A stretch of DNA of 64,000 nt from Prosapia bicincta (GCA_036971475.1 JBAIZL010000002.1:172310524-172374523), one strand, 5' to 3'. Numbered from the stretch's first letter, positions 24,851 through 37,221 are shown. Notes: generated from the letters alone by a model not told the origin. Numbers and translations are program-made.

Positions 24851-25310
24851 ATTCTCTGGACTTGGTATACCACTGGTATGATAGTTCCCACCTTCTCAGT
24901 TCTGAGGGATTGCAATCAGGGGGGAGTGATTTAATTATTTTTGTGGTATAGCAGTCATCAAAAGTTGTGATGTTGTGACTCGCAGCATGTTGTTGGTCTA
25001 TCCATATTCATAATTTTAACATCATGTCTGTGGCCATTCATTCTGATATTGACCATCCGTGGTCAGGCCTATGTACTGTGCTGAGCAAAGTTTACATTGT
25101 AGCTGGTATATGACATTTTTCGATGTACAATTATGATGACCCTGTATTTTGAAGACCATTTTTGTTGTTTGGCTGTTGAAACTATTTGTTGAGGGGTGTA
25201 TTGGACACGTCTTGCATCTAGGTCTATTGCATGGGAAGGAGCATTGGTATATTGAAACACTGTTTTCTTGTATTCACTAATCACTTTTACTTTAATGTAC
25301 TTGAACAAGA
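24851..25310 (-). pseudogene. PLE relic of a second family, GIY-YIG and C-terminus
   Basis: The minus strand encodes, across several frames, VIYQLQCKLCSAQYIGLTT (GIY-YIG core with YIG intact), then MNGHRHD, then AASHNITTFDDCYTTKII, and ends with DCNPSELRRWELSYQWYTKS near 24860. These are typical blocks at the C-terminus of a PLE endonuclease family. Frameshifts separate the blocks and stop codons are present. The last block recurs as fragments at 38735-38812 and 46330-46415. Upstream, to about 25310, the composition remains coding-like but I cannot assign it. Confidence 0.7.
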
Positions 25311-26747
25311 ATCGTACTCGGTATATTTGTGAGTCGAATTTCTAGAGCTAATAATTACACACTCTAATAAGGATCTCTAATAAGATACTCTAAATAAGCT
25401 TTTAACAGATAGCTTGCGTGTGTGTGTGTGTGCCCTCGTGCGTGTGTACGTACGTTTCTTTTAGGTTTGTGCGCGAAGGCACGTGTTACAATACCAATTT
25501 ATTCTATGGCTTTTTTTTTGTTAATGTTTATTGTTTCTTTAACGGAGAGTAGAAATTTTAGTTGAGGACTATGTTTGTAAGAAGAAATAAGTAATATAGT
25601 GTAGTATTTACACTGAAGTACACTAGAACTTTCTCTAACTGCAGTAGCTACCAGCAAACCTGTTTGCAAGGGTGCTCTAATGCCAGGATACTGACTGGCT
25701 ACCTTATTCTACTGTATTAATGCAAATATCATGTAATGAAGACAGATAATTAATACATTCTTTCACATGAGTTTCTTTTTATTGCATTTCACTTCAGCAC
25801 CATTTGCTTCTCTGTACACTGACTGGCTAGACGAGAGAAGCTTGCATATTTATAACAATTTTATAAACTAAATAAAAACTGTTTAAATTTTACAACTTAC
25901 ACAAAATTATAATTAGTAAATTTTGTAAGTTAAAGTAAACTATAAAAAAAGTTGAATTTTTAAAATTTATTGCTAAGAAACTCCTTCAGTTATAAATTTG
26001 TGTAAATGATCTTATTAGTTTTTAAAACTAAATATTTAATGAACTGTAGCGCATGAAGGTTTGTTTATTAGCAATAAAACACAAATAATTATTAAGAAAT
26101 ATTGCTAAATTTTTTACATATTTTCATACTAATACAATTTAATACCACAATACTACTTATAATGTTTCAGTGTTGCAAAGATGTTTCATATTTTTATTTT
26201 AAAAAGTAAAAAATCTTGAAAATGTTTATTTTTACATAAAAACACTGATGCTTAATATTATTTTATTTTAAATCTATATAAGTGTTAACAAGATATCCCG
26301 ATGAAAGTCAACAATTAAAAAGTGTTCCTAAAATCAATAAAGTTGATTCCAGCTAATCTATCTTCCCATATACTCATTTTCACATAATTTTACCACAAAT
26401 ATTGATCATCTATGTTTCCATTATGTAATGGATGACAGTGGAAGTATTATATTTGGAAATTAAAAAACATAATAATAATAACGTAATTATAGGGCAGAGT
26501 AGCATTAGCTATGTTTAACAATAACACACCCTTAGCTATCAATTAAAGAATTTACATTGTCATATCCACATTTAGCTAGGTCAGAAGCTGATAGTCTTAA
26601 CAAAATATACATTAACATTTTGTATTTTGTTTTTTATTTGTAACCGAAGGTTACAAATATAACCTTTGATAGTGTTATTTATAAAGTAATTAATTGAGCA
26701 AAATATATCACCCCAAAAGATGACACACTGAATCAATGACAGACTTT
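25311..26747. other. AT-rich DNA with a short TG microsatellite
   Basis: A (TG)n tract lies near 25416-25450. The rest is AT-rich with no supported gene. Confidence 0.45.
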
Positions 26748-27164
26748 GCCATGGTGCCGCCCCTAGGTACAATTCGGCCGGCTGCCCCTTTGCGACCCGT
26801 TCGCGAATTTATTGGAAACGTCCCAACGTAATATAATGTTTTTAATTTTTCACCATACGAATCCGTTTTCATGCCTGTTCAAAGAACAATAAATAAATAA
26901 ATTAAAAAATGTATTTTGGTTCCATCGATAATATTTAAAAAAACAATAAAATAAAAGGAAGTTTTCTATTCTCAGGGGGGCGCCCCCCTGCTTGATCCAC
27001 CACTGATTTAACTGAGGTTCACATTATGACATTCACCAAATTTAACTATGTACTATTACTATTGTCACTAAAACTCATCGGTACAAAAAAAAAACGGCTG
27101 CCGCCCCCTCGAGGCTGCGCCCATAGGCACGTGCCTAGTGTGCCTAATGGGAAGTCCGCCACTG
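26748..27164. mobile_element. Fragments of nonautonomous DNA transposons with CCGCCACTG-type ends
   Basis: GC-rich blocks stand out from the AT-rich background: GCCGCCCCTAGG near 26756, GGGGGGCGCCCCCC then GATCCACCACTG ending 27004, and GGCTGCCGCCCCCTCGAGG to AAGTCCGCCACTG ending 27164. The CGCCACTG ends match the terminal sequence of the 32987-33742 element. Boundaries and partner ends are unclear, so this is probably two nested or partial elements. Confidence 0.45.
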
Positions 27165-29556
27165 CACTGAATGACCTTCCTCCTAGTTTTAAGTCTCGTG
27201 GAAAGTCGTACACAGACGATGATCTCTTCAGGCTGCTGATATTTCAAGTGAGATTAATGGTACAGAGTAAACATCAACTGAAAAACTGATCTATTTTAAT
27301 AAAGTTAATTTTGCTATATTTTTAATTTTGAAGTGATCTTATAAAAATACAGTTTGTTAATTTTTGAAACAAGGTATTTTTATATATACATTTATTTCTG
27401 TTACAAGTTTATTGCTTTGTTTAAATACATCATGCACATCACCCAAGCTCTTTAAATTCTTTCCTTATGGCCAGTTTTTGTAAGATAATACGTCACAATA
27501 GTGTAAACTTTTTAAGCTCCTTTAATAACATAAAGTAGTTCATTACTTCTGTGAAACATACATTTCTGAATAGAAGTTATAAAATAAAAGTACAACACAA
27601 ATTTCACAAAAAAATTTCTAACTAATCGCTGATTCAAGGACTATCCTATCATTAGAAGTACTTGAGAGACTGATTGGATATTTCATTTATGACTGTTTTA
27701 ATTTTATTTTACAACTTTTGTTGTGTCAATAACCAAGCTCTTATGTTATAAAAGCCTTTAAATTATAATCGTCCATGATTGTTAAAACACTCAACTTTAA
27801 TTGTTTCTTTAAATTTTTCTCCCCACCGTTAGTAATCAGTAGGTTTTATATTCTCTATGTAATATTACAAATATGTGATTTATTACAAAATAGTTGTGTG
27901 CTATAAATTTTAATGATTATTTTTAGATTTTGAAAATCTTGTATGAAATGTAAATGAACAAAGTTAACATATTACCCCATAACATTTTCAGTTTTGTTAA
28001 ATCTTTAAATCTGCCACCCTCAGCTTCATCTGTACCCACACAGCTTAAGTGCCTAAAAACACATCAAACAGGAAGTAGTGTCTGCAACTACTAGTACAAT
28101 AGTCCTGATTGCACATAAGTAATAAAATGAAATTTAGCTCATATTCCTGTCACTTTTAAAACTTACAAGTTTAATAATCATACCAAGATTTGGTGGCACG
28201 ATATTTTTTTTATACTATAATAAATTGTTTTTATCAAAGAAATAGTTTAGTCTACAAAAAAAAGAAAGTTAAAATTAAAATAAATTACAAATGAAATAAA
28301 ACAGTAAAAACAATTTGGATAAAAGAATTTCATATTTTTGTACTATGACTGGTTCGAGTATTGCTAATTTCACTAGTTACTGTTATTATAAAACTTCTAC
28401 CACATTTTACCAAAGTTGTAACATTCTTTGCATCTATGAAAGACACCATGCCTATATATAAAGCAATTATTCTTGCATGTTTATAAATGATTAGCACTAC
28501 ATTTGCAGCGATGTTCATTATGCATTCATGTTCTTAAAACAGGCGGAGATAAATAGTTTTGGCTAAGTTACTATTACATTGTATTCTCGATCCTAACTTC
28601 TTTTCCACACAGCATCAAATGTAATTTTAGAACTACTTAGTGTTAATTATAAAAATACAGTGTTTATAAGAGATTCAAAGAAAATTATCATTCAAAACTA
28701 AAATCATGTCTGATTGCTGGGTTTAATGCGATGTGATTGCATGTATATGCCCATTAAATAATAATTTGGCATCAGGATTGTTTTTAAATTTTCATAAAAT
28801 AAAATAGATTGTCTTATAACATGCAAAACTGGGCTATCTTTATGTTCAGAAATTGCATATTATTGTATATACTCCTTTGCTATGTTATTTATCTAAACAT
28901 ATGTTGAGTTACAGTTATTCAAATAGTCATTGGTAATGTCTTGCATTGAAGTTAATTTGTAACTGTTTAAAGTGTATGTATATGTACAAGAAAGTAACCT
29001 AATTTAATTCTCATGTATCTCATTACAAATAAACTAACTGTTGAATATAGTCTCCCTTTGGCTTCTGAAGAAAAGTGAAATTTACATAATTTAAAAAATA
29101 ATAAGATACTGGTAGTTAGAATAAATTATTGTGACACCTGTATGTTGGTAATGATTTTATATTTCTTAACAACTTGTCTGAGTATTAATGCCTATGCTAC
29201 AAGGAAATATGTTACTCTTAATATAAAAGCTAGTTATTGTAAAATAGTTTGTAATGGTTGAAATATTAAACTTTATGAATTAAAAATTGATAAAGGTCTT
29301 GAAATATTAACTTTATTGTTCCATTAATTACCAACTTGCTGAACTTAATAATTTAAGTAATATTTTTTTAAACTCGTCAAGGTAAAATGTTTTTTAACCT
29401 TACTAGGCATTCTTGTTTAATTTCTAGGCTGGCCATTTAAGAGCAGTAGTGTGTTCATTTAGTTTGCTTTGATTTTGTGCTTTGGTATATTGTAAATTTT
29501 TATTTTTTTTAATGTATTGAGACATGGTCCTTTTTTATTAGATTCATATACATGTG
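27165..29556. other. AT-rich DNA, nothing recognised
   Basis: No coding-like segment or repeat was found in about 2.4 kb. Confidence 0.45.

Positions 29557-29618
<62 letters not shown>
29557..29618. repeat. (AT)n microsatellite at the 3' end of a minus-strand PLE
   Basis: AT repeats directly abut the tail sequence ATGAAGTTAATATATTAC of the PLE copy to the right. Confidence 0.95.
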
Positions 29619-29621
<3 letters not shown>

Positions 29622-30902
29622 GTTAATATATTACTAAGTAAGTAATTTAATCCACCATTAAGTGCAATAATTTTACCTTGAGTGATGAGGCACCTTTCGG
29701 TCAATTGACCATTGTCGAATCACTGATGTTTTTCTGTTGTAGATGTTCGGTCTGTGAAGTTGGTGTTTGTTGACGTTACGCGCACTTTTTCTTGATCTGT
29801 GTGTATGATATTTCTATATAGTATGTCTTCTGTATATGTTGTTTGTAAATTCATTAAATTGTTGTGTAAGTTTTTGTAAATGTGGTATTTTTCTAGTGAG
29901 TTTAGTTCTATTGGGTTGTTATTTATTTCAAGTATGGTTAGGTTATTTTCGTAATTTGTTATTTCGTGTTTATGGGATATTAGGTGTGCTGCAACATTTG
30001 ATACTTTAGAATTTTTGTTTTTGAATGCTCTATAATGTTCTTCAAATCTTATTTTAAATGTTCTGGTTGTTTTTCCTATGTAAAAAGCGTTACAGTTGTT
30101 GCATGTGATTTTGTAAATTCCTGATAGGTTATGTTTTTCTGAATTTGTTTTGTGGTTTGTGTTATTAAGATATTTTATTATTTTGTTGTTTGGTTTGTAA
30201 GTTGGAGTGTAGTATTCTTTGTTGTATATATTTGTTATTTTTTCTATTTTGTTATTGGTGTATTTATATTTTAGGTAGATTTTTTTATTTTCACTATTTT
30301 TGTGTTCCGGTTGTAGTGTTGTGTTGAGGTTAGGTTTTTTTGTGATTTTATTGTATATATTTTTTATAATGTGTTTGTTGTATCCATTTTCTATTGCTAT
30401 TTTTGTAATGTTATCTAATTCTTCATTTAATTTTTGTTTGTTATCCTGTGTGTATTTTATTGCTTTATTTATCATGTTACTGTAAGTGTTAATTTTGTGT
30501 GTCCAGGGGTGGTTAGATTTGTAGTGTATTGTGGTGTTGTTGGAAGTAGGTTTCCTGTATACTGTAGTTTCTATTTTATTATCATTTATATTTAAAGTAA
30601 TGTCGAGGAAGTTGATTGTTCTATTTGTTTCTGTTTCAACGGTGAATTGTATGTTTTCGTTGTATGTATTTAGTTTGTTTAATATTATGACGTGTTCGTT
30701 GTGAATGGTAGGTTGGTATATTACAAGTATATCGTCTACATATCTTGTCCATAGTGAGATATTGTGTGTGTTTATTATAGGTTTAATTATTATTTGTTCA
30801 AAGTGTTGTAAATATATTTCTGACATGACAGATGATATGGGTGAACCCATGGGGAGTCCTGTTGTTTGTTTATAATATTTATTGTTAAATTGGAAGTAAT
30901 TA
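29619..30902 (-). mobile_element. Penelope-like element, 5'-truncated copy (left arm of inverted pair)
   Basis: On the minus strand, 30850-29720 is one open frame of 376 residues. It starts within reverse transcriptase motif B (LPMGSPISSVMSE), then RYVDDILVI (motif C, catalytic YVDD intact), NFLDITL, VYRKPTSN, the linker NGYNKHIIKNIYNK, a GIY-YIG endonuclease (SGIYKITCNNCNAFYIGKTT, RFEEHYRAF) and a C-terminal LNSLEKYHIY block. The MGS start is internal to the reverse transcriptase, not a real start. The upstream part, including motif A, is missing because the copy ends at about 30902, where it meets the plus-strand copy. The 3' UTR (29715-29619) contains GACAATGGTCAATTGACC and ends at an AT tract. 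It is nearly identical to the plus-strand copy, so the duplication is recent. Confidence 0.92.
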
Positions 30903-32873
30903 TAAAGAAATTAAGAAAGAAATTATAAAACTCAGAGAAAAACTAGAAAACAACGACTACTTAATATTAAAATCAGATAAAACAAATACTCCAGTAATAA
31001 TAGAAAATACCAAATATATCGATTCAATGACTAACTACATAAAAGAATATAAATACGAACAAATCCCAGACCCAACTAACAAATACCTTATTACAATAAA
31101 AAACTTAATTGTCACTCACCGTAACACCCTAAACTATAACAATAAATTAAAATACCACACAAGATTATACCCATTCAAACCATGCGCACCAGTATTATCA
31201 GGGATACCTAAAATCCACAAACCCAACACACCATTTAGACCACTAATAAATTTCACAACAGCACCATCTTACATAATCGCAAAAATTCTAGACAAAATCC
31301 TAAGATCTAAAATACATATCAACAACACATACAATATAAAAAATGGATACGAATTAATTCATAAAATAAAAACGATAAAAACAAACAGCAACACAAAAAT
31401 AATAAGTTATGACATAACTAACATGTACCCTAGTATCCCAATAGAAGAAACCATAGAAATAATAAAAAACAAACTGATACACAATAACGAAAAAAGAAAC
31501 ATAATAGATATATCATTACGTTAACCAAACACATATGTAACCAAAATTACTTCCAATTTAACAATAAATATTATAAACAAACAACAGGACTCCCCATGGG
31601 TTCACCCATATCATCTGTCATGTCAGAAATATATTTACAACACTTTGAACAAATAATAATTAAACCTATAATAAACACACACAATATCTCACTATGGACA
31701 AGGTATGTAGACGATATACTTGTAATATACCAACCTACCATTCACAACGAACACGTCATAATATTAAACAAACTAAATACCTACAACGAAAACATACAAT
31801 TCACCGTTGAAACAGAAACAAATAGAACAATCAACTTCCTCGACATTACTTTAAATATAAATGATAATAAAATAGAAACTACAGTATACAGGAAACCTAC
31901 TTCCAACAACACCACAATACACTACAAATCTAACCACCCCTGGACACACAAAATTAACACTTACAGTAACATGATAAATAAAGCAATAAAATACACACAG
32001 GATAACAAACAAAAATTAAATGAAGAATTAGATAACATTACAAAAATAGCAATAGAAAATGGATACAACAAACACATTATAAAAAATATATACAATAAAT
32101 TCACAAAAAAACCTAACCTCAACACAACACTACAACCGGAACACGAAAATAATGAAAATAAAAAAATCTACCTAAAATATAAATACACCAATAACAAAAT
32201 AGAAAAAATAACAAATATATACAACAAAGAATACTACACTCCAACTTACAAACCAAACAACAAAATAATAAAATATCTTAATAACACAAACCACAAAACA
32301 AATTCAGAAAAACATAACCTATCAGGAATTTACAAAATCACATGCAACAACTGTAACGCTTTTTACATAGGAAAAACAACCAGAACATTTAAAATAAGAT
32401 TTGAAGAACATTATAGAGCATTCAAAAACAAAAATTCTAAAGTATCAAATGTTGCAGCACACCTAATATCCCATAAACACGAAATAACAAATTACGAAAA
32501 TAACCTAACCATACTTGAAATAAATAACAACCCAATAGAACTAAACTCACTAGAAAAATACCACATTTACAATAACTTACACAACAATTTAATGAATTTA
32601 CAAACAACATATACAGAAGACATACTATATAGAAATATCATACACACAGATCAAGAAAAAGTGAGCGTAACGTCAACAAACACCAACTTCACAGACCGAA
32701 CATCTACAACAGAAAAACATCAGTGATTCGACAATGGTCAATTGACCAAAAGGTGCCTCATCACTCAAGGTAAAATTATTGCACTTAATGGTGGATTAAA
32801 TTACTTACTTAGTAATATATTAACTTCATAAAGTCAGTGCAACGGAAAAACAATGGATAACGTTAAATATCAA
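30903..32873 (+). mobile_element. Penelope-like element, longer copy (spacer plus right arm)
   Basis: Coding starts without an N-terminus at 30903. The first frame, to 31524, carries SGIPKIHKPNTPFRPL (fingers) and ISYDITNMYPSIPIEE (motif A, catalytic Asp present). A frameshift near 31518-31524 moves to the second frame (31525-32726), which carries motif B (TGLPMGSPISS), YVDD, the linker and the GIY-YIG endonuclease, ending in the same C-terminus as its inverted partner. Only the arm 31544-32828 is duplicated; 30903-31543 is the single-copy spacer. The 3' UTR runs past AACTTCAT through AAAGTCAGTGCAACGG to AAATATCAAGAA before the TA tract, so it is about 45 bp longer than the inverted copy. PLEs copy themselves by target-primed reverse transcription, but this copy lacks an intact frame. 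Confidence 0.92.
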
Positions 32874-32972
<99 letters not shown>

Positions 32973-32986
32973 CATGCGTGTGTGTA
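32874..32986. repeat. (TA)n(TG)n microsatellite
   Basis: A TA tract starts at the PLE end, then TG repeats with CG/CA interruptions. A DNA transposon is inserted at its right edge. Confidence 0.95.
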
Positions 32987-33742
32987 CAGTGGCGGCTCCT
33001 GCCCAATTACATTGGTGGGGTTCATGACAAGGGGTCTCCCCAGATTTACGAGGTGCGGAGACAATTTTGAAATTTGATACCCATTTAACTCGTTTTACAT
33101 TCTAAGCACCTACAACTTTTATTAAGTTATACTTATTGATTAATATATTAACATTGCTATAACTAATATACGTATTATGGTGTGGTTTACGAAATGTTGC
33201 TAGGTTGGGTAGTTAAGTGATTGCCTGTGCTAAAGTGTAGAGTACTCAACGAGTAGTGTGAATCAAGTTTTACTTTTTAAACTATATTAGGTCACTCTGT
33301 ATGCACATCAAAGGATCTATAAATGGAACCATTGTGAGAACATTACAAATAAGCCTACAATGCTGCTTCCTAAATCATATAGAATTTTACTGAAGAGTAG
33401 CAGCACTGATTAGTCATTTCTCAGTGCTTGCACATGACTACGGGACTCCATCCCAGGCCACCCGTAACACGCGCGTTGAGTGACGTCACCGCACGGTTTT
33501 GGCTGTTTCAGCTTATCCCAGGCAAACTCAATGCACTAGTCTGGGGCTCTCTGCTGTGAACCCCGCGCGGAGCTTGCAGCTAATTTCGTGCGTCAACTGC
33601 TAAATATTTGATGGTTTCAACATTGCTTAAATAAGTCTAAGCTCTTCTTAACCTAATTTAAGACAAATGAATATTAATTAAAAATTAATTTTTGTAATTG
33701 GGAGGGCTGCGCCCCAGAGCCCTTTTGGACAAACCGCCACTG
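32987..33742. mobile_element. Nonautonomous DNA transposon, CAGTGGCGG termini (hAT-like)
   Basis: The 756-bp unit starts CAGTGGCGGCTCCTGCCC and ends GGACAAACCGCCACTG, so the outer nine bases are inverted. The flanks TGTGTGTA and TGTATGTA match at seven of eight positions, as expected of an 8-bp target duplication, though they lie in TG-rich sequence. No transposase is encoded. The interior has a GC-rich stretch near 33440-33600 unlike its surroundings. The superfamily is suggested by end sequence and duplication length only. Confidence 0.65.
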
Positions 33743-33905
33743 TGTATGTATGTGTGTGTATGCGCGCATCGGCGTGTGTGCAGGTGTGCGTGCACGTGTT
33801 TGTCCTCATGTATGATTAATATTTATAATAATCACTAATACGTATTATATTAAGGCGTCAGTCCACCATAATATATTGGCCAGAAGTCGCCTATAATAAT
33901 TAAAC
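33743..33905. repeat. TG/CG-rich microsatellite remnant then AT-rich DNA
   Basis: Continuation of the TG-rich tract (GTGTATGCGCGC, GTGTGCAGGTGTGCG) to about 33800, then ordinary AT-rich sequence. Confidence 0.6.
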
Positions 33906-34205
33906 ATTGTAACTTTGTCAACAACTTAAAGCAACTGTAGCGTAAATGTTTATATTAATTAAAACAACCTCTCACCACAAATTTTAAAAATTTTATTTTA
34001 ACCTTATGTACATTTCGACTACAAAGTAATCATTTTCAGAGGTATTTTTACACATAACTTTTATTTGTAAATAACTGTTAAGATTTATTTGTAAAAATAC
34101 CTCTGAAGATGATTACTTTGTAGTCGTAATGTACATAAGGTTAAAATAAAATTTGTTGAATTTATGGTGAGAGGTTGTTTTAATTAATATAAATTGTAAC
34201 TTTGT
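33906..34205. repeat. Palindrome of two retroelement 3' tails with 13-bp flanking repeats
   Basis: Arms 33949-34052 and 34090-34193 (104 bp each, few mismatches) surround a 37-bp loop. The right arm reads CCTCTGAAGATGATTACTTT, then GTAGTCGTAATGTACATAAG, closely matching the 3' UTR of the PLE fragment at 4417-5520 (GAAGATGATTACTGGGC, CGAAATGTACATAAGG). ATTGTAACTTTGT occurs at 33906-33918 and again at 34193-34205, which looks like a target duplication around the whole unit. No coding sequence is present. Confidence 0.85.
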
Positions 34206-34481
34206 ATGAAATTGTGATACCCTACGTAATTCCAAGGCACCTACTTCATCTATTGTGTGCATGCCTTATTATACAGGGTAGCTTCACAATATTTGTTTAT
34301 TTTTAAAATGAAAACAAATATTAAGAAACTAGTAAAAACATGTATAGTTTGGACTTTTATAAGTTTGGTTGGATTTTAAAATAGTTGGTCGTTTGTGCTA
34401 AAATAGTGGTTTAAAAGTGAAAGTGTAGTAAAAAAAATGTTGATTGAAACTGTTCTTGTATTGATTCCCTCAATGTTTTAG
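34206..34481. other. Sequence before the first recognised exon
   Basis: AT-rich DNA. The last 20 bases form a plausible splice acceptor (ATTCCCTCAATGTTTTAG). No other feature is seen. Confidence 0.5.
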
Positions 34482-34563
34482 GGAAGACACAAGAGGAATG
34501 CAACGTTCCCTGGGGGCCAAACTGCATCGTCTGCATCTACGATTTTACAGTCTCCTGTTAGAG
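34482..34563 (+). CDS. Exon A of unrecognised Ser/Pro-rich protein
   Basis: An 82-bp exon (phase 0 in, phase 1 out) follows CAATGTTTTAG and ends before GTACAGTTTA. It encodes GRHKRNATFPGGQTASSAST followed by ILQSPVR and the first base of a Gly codon. The segment is basic then Ser/Ala-rich and ends in a proline-directed SP site, as in many disordered regulatory regions. Its GC content is well above the introns on both sides. The next exon completes the split Gly codon. Upstream exons must exist because there is no start codon here. No domain is recognisable and I give no function. Confidence 0.65.
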
Positions 34564-35796
34564 GTACAGTTTATGATTGGTGATTTAAAATTTATTTTAT
34601 GTGTTAGTTATTTTTAGTTCCAATTTAGTTCTTGTGTTGAAGTTGTGGAATAATAATTATAGAAAGCAAATTTATCTTCCTAAATTGCTAATAAACCATC
34701 AGTAAAAAAACATATCAAATACAGTATTTTAATAGCTGCATAAATAATATAATTATTGTACCTGCTACTTGTAAAGTAAAATATAGCACAATGGTGAGTA
34801 ATTAAAAAGTTTAAGAAAAAGTATTGGGAATTTTCATCCTAAACTTGTCAAAGTATTAAAAACTACTAATATCCAAGTTTGCTGTTGAATTGATGTAATT
34901 ATTTTGAAGTATTCTAGATTACTTAATTATTTAACATAAAAAACAGAATTTTTAAAAATAACAATGCTCTATATAATAAACAACAGAGAGGGTAAATATT
35001 TGAAAGAGCTTTTCAACACAGTTAATTAACAAATATATATGATATTCAATTACTTTCTAATTTTACATACATACTTCACAAGTTATACAAAATGTCATGG
35101 ATAAATAAATTAACCTAGATTGTTTTTTTTAACTGATACATATTGAAGTTATAATGTTTTGTAGAGCATAATGTACAGAAACATTGCTAATATAATTTGC
35201 ATAAGCACACGCAAGCTGATTATTAAATCACTACAAACAATGGTAGCCAGATAAAATTGTGCAAGCTAGCATGAATACTTTCTACTGGCAACAGCAACAA
35301 TGCGTTGTTTAACATTTTCCTTTTGTTTGGTCGTGATTGACAGTCAAGTTGCAACCTTGACCAGTAGGCAGGTGAAATGAACTCGCGACCGTTTGGTTAT
35401 CACAACCTGCATTCATCTTGATCATATTTGTTATTAATGATCCGAAGCAGGCTTTTATTTCAGACGACGCTTTGAAGGGTTAGCCCAGTTTAGTGATTAC
35501 TCAAATGCTTTAAAACCATCCTGTTAGAAAAGAATCTTTAAAATTACCTCAGCTATTTCTGATACGTTTATATCCATGATTAATTGCAAGAATTTATATT
35601 TTTATTGATGAAGTATTTCAATTTACTTGAGGTGGTAGAAAATATAACCACAATAATATAACACCCTGAATGTTTCTTCGATCTTTAAAGATTTAATCCA
35701 ACAAGAAAATGTGCATGGCAGAGTATATCAGGGTATTCAGTGACAGGTAAATATTTCACTTTGAAACCATAACGTCTTTTGTCTATCACAAATGAA

Positions 35797-35845
35797 ACAA
35801 AACACACACACACACACACGCACGCACGCACGCAATCACGCACGC
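35797..35845. repeat. (CA)n(CGCA)n microsatellite
   Basis: CA repeats pass into CGCA repeats, a small version of the CA-to-CACG transition seen in the 42.7 kb tract. Confidence 0.95.
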
Positions 35846-37058
35846 CCACCCCTAAAACATTACCATAAATATCACTGAATGTCACATTGTAAATGCTAGT
35901 TAAAGTTAAAAATTAAAAAAATAGCCTACTGTTTTACTAATCTTTACAAAATTTACTATTACAATTCTGTAAAAAAAGATGAAGTATTGATGAAGTAAAA
36001 GTAGGAATAAGGAAATGTCAAAGTTTTTCCTGGTAATGGAAGTAAATACAAATCATAGCATTACATTTTTATTATTTCATATATGTAGATTTACTTCCTC
36101 TTACAGTTTTAGAGTTTAGGTTATATGAGGTATGTAGTAAGTAATTAAGTTACTTAACTTCTTGATCTTTCTGCTATTTTAAATTTTTTCATATAGATAT
36201 TTCTTTCACTGTATATGATGTAAGTAAAAATCTGGTAAATTATGTGTGAATTATTATTTAAGTTGTTTACTCAAACATTTATTGGAATGTTGTCTAACAT
36301 GACTGCAAATTTCACATCAACCTTTCAGCAAATTATGTAAATTTCCAAATTTAGCCAATTAAGTTTTATTAATTGACAGTATATAACTAACTTGTATAAA
36401 TTTCTTTCTTACTGGTTGTTTTAAATTACCTAGTTGACCGATATTATCCAACAGTGCTTTCAAATAAGATTTATTGGTATTATTTACAATATGTTCAAGT
36501 TATTTAAGGTCCAGGTAATAAGAGTTGGCTTTTATTAATTTTGTATTTTAAGTTTTTTTGTTTCCTAATTAAATTCGTATTTATTCCTGACAACTTCTTT
36601 CATGAAACATAAATATTTAGGGTTTGGGAAAGAAAACTAAGAGCCATAAGTAATAAATGCATACATCATAAGAAGCGTGACTAAAACATAAAGCATAAAT
36701 TTAAATAAATTCTTCTGCATGCCAAGTTTGTTTATTACTCACACGTTGATGTGTGGGCAGGATGTAAATTATTATAATGAAGTGTTATTTTAGTTTACTT
36801 CATGTAATATATTTCATAATTTATTACTGTTTTAAAACTGGTATGGCTATTTCAATCAGATAATTATATGGATAAATAATGTTTCATTTTCATTTGTTTT
36901 CATGTTAATATAAGTTGAAATTACATATATCTAATACTAAAATACATATTTCCTTCTATCTATAAAGGATTCCCATTGTTTCATACATCCAGCTTCTTAC
37001 AATATTCTAATTGTAATAGCTACTTGGATCTTATTCATGGACAACCTCTGGCTATTGT

Positions 37059-37221
37059 TTAATACGTTCATTGCCAAGCTCAAAATTGGAATTTTGTGGG
37101 GTGGCCGCTATAATAATTCACTTAGAATTTGGATAGTAACGGCCATGCAATATCGCGTGATCGGCCATCAGGTAAGACCTGACTTCACGCGATATCGCGT
37201 GATTGGCAATGAACGTGTTAA
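37059..37221. mobile_element. piggyBac-like MITE
   Basis: A 163-bp unit bounded by TTAA on both sides (37059-37062 and 37218-37221). Inverted ends are TACGTTCATTGCC and GGCAATGAACGTG, with one mismatch. The interior has sub-terminal repeats of ATATCGCGTGAT on both strands (near 37150 and 37195) around CAGGTAAGACCTG. There is no transposase. TTAA target sites and this end type are characteristic of piggyBac-derived elements. Confidence 0.8.

Noticed and set aside
30300..30485. Plus-strand open frame
   Set aside because: It is the complement of the minus-strand PLE coding region, which has reverse transcriptase and GIY-YIG motifs.
29720..30850. Reading the PLE methionine at MGSPISS as a true start codon
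   Set aside because: The MGS lies within reverse transcriptase motif B. In the longer copy the coding clearly continues upstream.
35270..35420. GC-richer stretch considered as a tRNA gene
   Set aside because: No cloverleaf with proper A and B boxes could be drawn.
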